A DNA stretch of 6,671 bases. Origin: JAOPZY01 sp036495025 (GTDB lineage: Bacteria > Actinomycetota > CADDZG01 > JAHWKV01 > JAOPZY01). The notes under the pieces are model-generated. The model had not been told where the DNA came from. It saw only the letters and a list, made by a program, of their open reading frames with translations, and made no database searches. The stretch covers positions 1-6,671 of the forward strand of contig DASXNO010000035.1 in assembly GCA_036495025.1 (NCBI GenBank), read 5' to 3'. A program made the position numbers and the translations under genes. Shown in pieces: positions 6,096 through 6,671 of this stretch (positions within the stretch are counted from its first letter, which is position 1; each line of letters opens with the position of its first letter).

Positions 6096-6671
6096 GTGCT
6101 TGAGGCTGAGGCAACGAAGGAAGCGGTCCGGACCAGGTATGCGGAGCTCGCGATCATCGCCGCCGAGGGTGCGGAGGAGGAGGACTGCTGCGGCGGGTCG
6201 TCCTGTGCCTGTGGCGTCGGCGGGAACGCCTGCTTCGGGCCGGGCGACTACAGCGATCGGGAGCTGGGCCATCTGCCGGAGGCTGCGGTCATGGCCTCGC
6301 TCGGATGCGGGAATCCCCTGGCGGTCGCCGTCCTCGAGGAGGGCGAGGTTGTGCTCGATCTCGGCTCCGGCGGTGGGATCGATGTCATCCTTGCGGCCCG
6401 GCGGGTGGGCTCCGCCGGCAAGGTCTACGGACTCGACATGACCGACGAGATGCTTGCCCTCGCCCGGCGCAACGCACGGGAGACGGGGCTGGCCAACGTC
6501 GAGTTCCTGAAGGGCGAGATCGAGGACATCCCCTTGCCCGCAGGCTGCGTGGACGTGGTCATCTCCAACTGCGTCATCAATCTCTCGACCGACAAGGCGA
6601 GGGCGCTTGCGGAGGCGGCCCGAGTGCTGCGGCCGGGAGGCCGGCTGGCCATGACCGACGTCGTCGCCGAC
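6096..6671 (+). CDS. arsM: Arsenite S-adenosylmethionine methyltransferase ArsM, 5' part, runs off the window
   Basis: Cytoplasmic enzyme that transfers methyl groups from S-adenosylmethionine to arsenite, giving methylated, partly volatile arsenicals; a detoxification function. The first 192 residues are visible with no stop, so roughly the last third is missing. A cysteine cluster comes first (Cys31, 32, 37, 39, 46). Next are SLGCGNP at 68-74 (Cys71), the Rossmann SAM motif DLGSGGGID at 88-96, the acidic strand end Asp114 in GLDMTDEM, and SNCVINLSTDK at 157-167 (Cys159), the best ArsM signature. Cys71 and Cys159 correspond to two arsenic-binding cysteines of characterised ArsM proteins; a third would lie beyond the end. 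The GTG at 6096 is chosen because AAGGAGG (6084-6090) is 5 nt upstream. It is probably cotranscribed with yjbQ. Activity on other metalloids cannot be excluded. Confidence 0.92.
   Translation, partial: MLEAEATKEAVRTRYAELAIIAAEGAEEEDCCGGSSCACGVGGNACFGPGDYSDRELGHLPEAAVMASLGCGNPLAVAVLEEGEVVLDLGSGGGIDVILAARRVGSAGKVYGLDMTDEMLALARRNARETGLANVEFLKGEIEDIPLPAGCVDVVISNCVINLSTDKARALAEAARVLRPGGRLAMTDVVAD

Noticed and set aside
4889..6157. Extension of the minus-strand exported protein to 422 aa through the yjbQ region
   Set aside because: The extra 227 residues are antisense to conserved yjbQ. An internal ATG pair at 5476/5473 has a good ribosome site and is followed immediately by a signal peptide.

Overview
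The window is GC-rich throughout, with G or C at most third codon positions. It is densely coding, with a GTG start and what looks like a CTG start. The branched-chain amino acid binding lipoprotein has an actinobacterial look (short cleaved signal, a CPC motif in the second lobe). The best guess is a high-GC bacterium of the Actinomycetota or a neighbouring phylum. This is inferred from composition and recalled family resemblance, not from a search, and no species can be named. No mobile element, CRISPR array, tRNA or rRNA is visible.

Left part (about 1-4880): a complete five-gene ABC importer of the hydrophobic/branched-chain amino acid (HAAT/Liv) family, all on the + strand. The order is livK (lipoprotein receptor), livH and livM (two permeases), livG and livF (two ATPases). 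Spacing is very tight: a 40-nt gap between livK and livH, a 4-nt overlap livH/livM, a 14-nt overlap livM/livG, and livG directly abutting livF. This implies one transcript with translational coupling. LivK captures substrate outside the membrane, LivHM form the channel, and LivGF hydrolyse ATP inside. The cluster ends at a perfect 8-bp hairpin.

Middle (4889-5476, minus strand): a small exported protein, convergent with livF, with a signal peptide, a long Pro/Thr/Ser/Ala-rich tether and a C-terminal beta-rich-looking domain holding two cysteines. Its function is unknown.

Right part (5477-6671): a 111-nt divergent intergenic region, then a YjbQ-family gene, then after 46 nt the 5' part of an ArsM-type arsenite methyltransferase that runs off the window. 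The last two genes probably share a transcript.

Most of the window is ordinary metabolism, and I did not find a convincing undescribed system. The observation most worth following is that livH has no ATG, GTG or TTG covering its conserved N-terminus. A CTG with a strong, well-placed ribosome binding site fits instead. The next most interesting are the uncharacterised exported protein and the yjbQ-arsM pairing.
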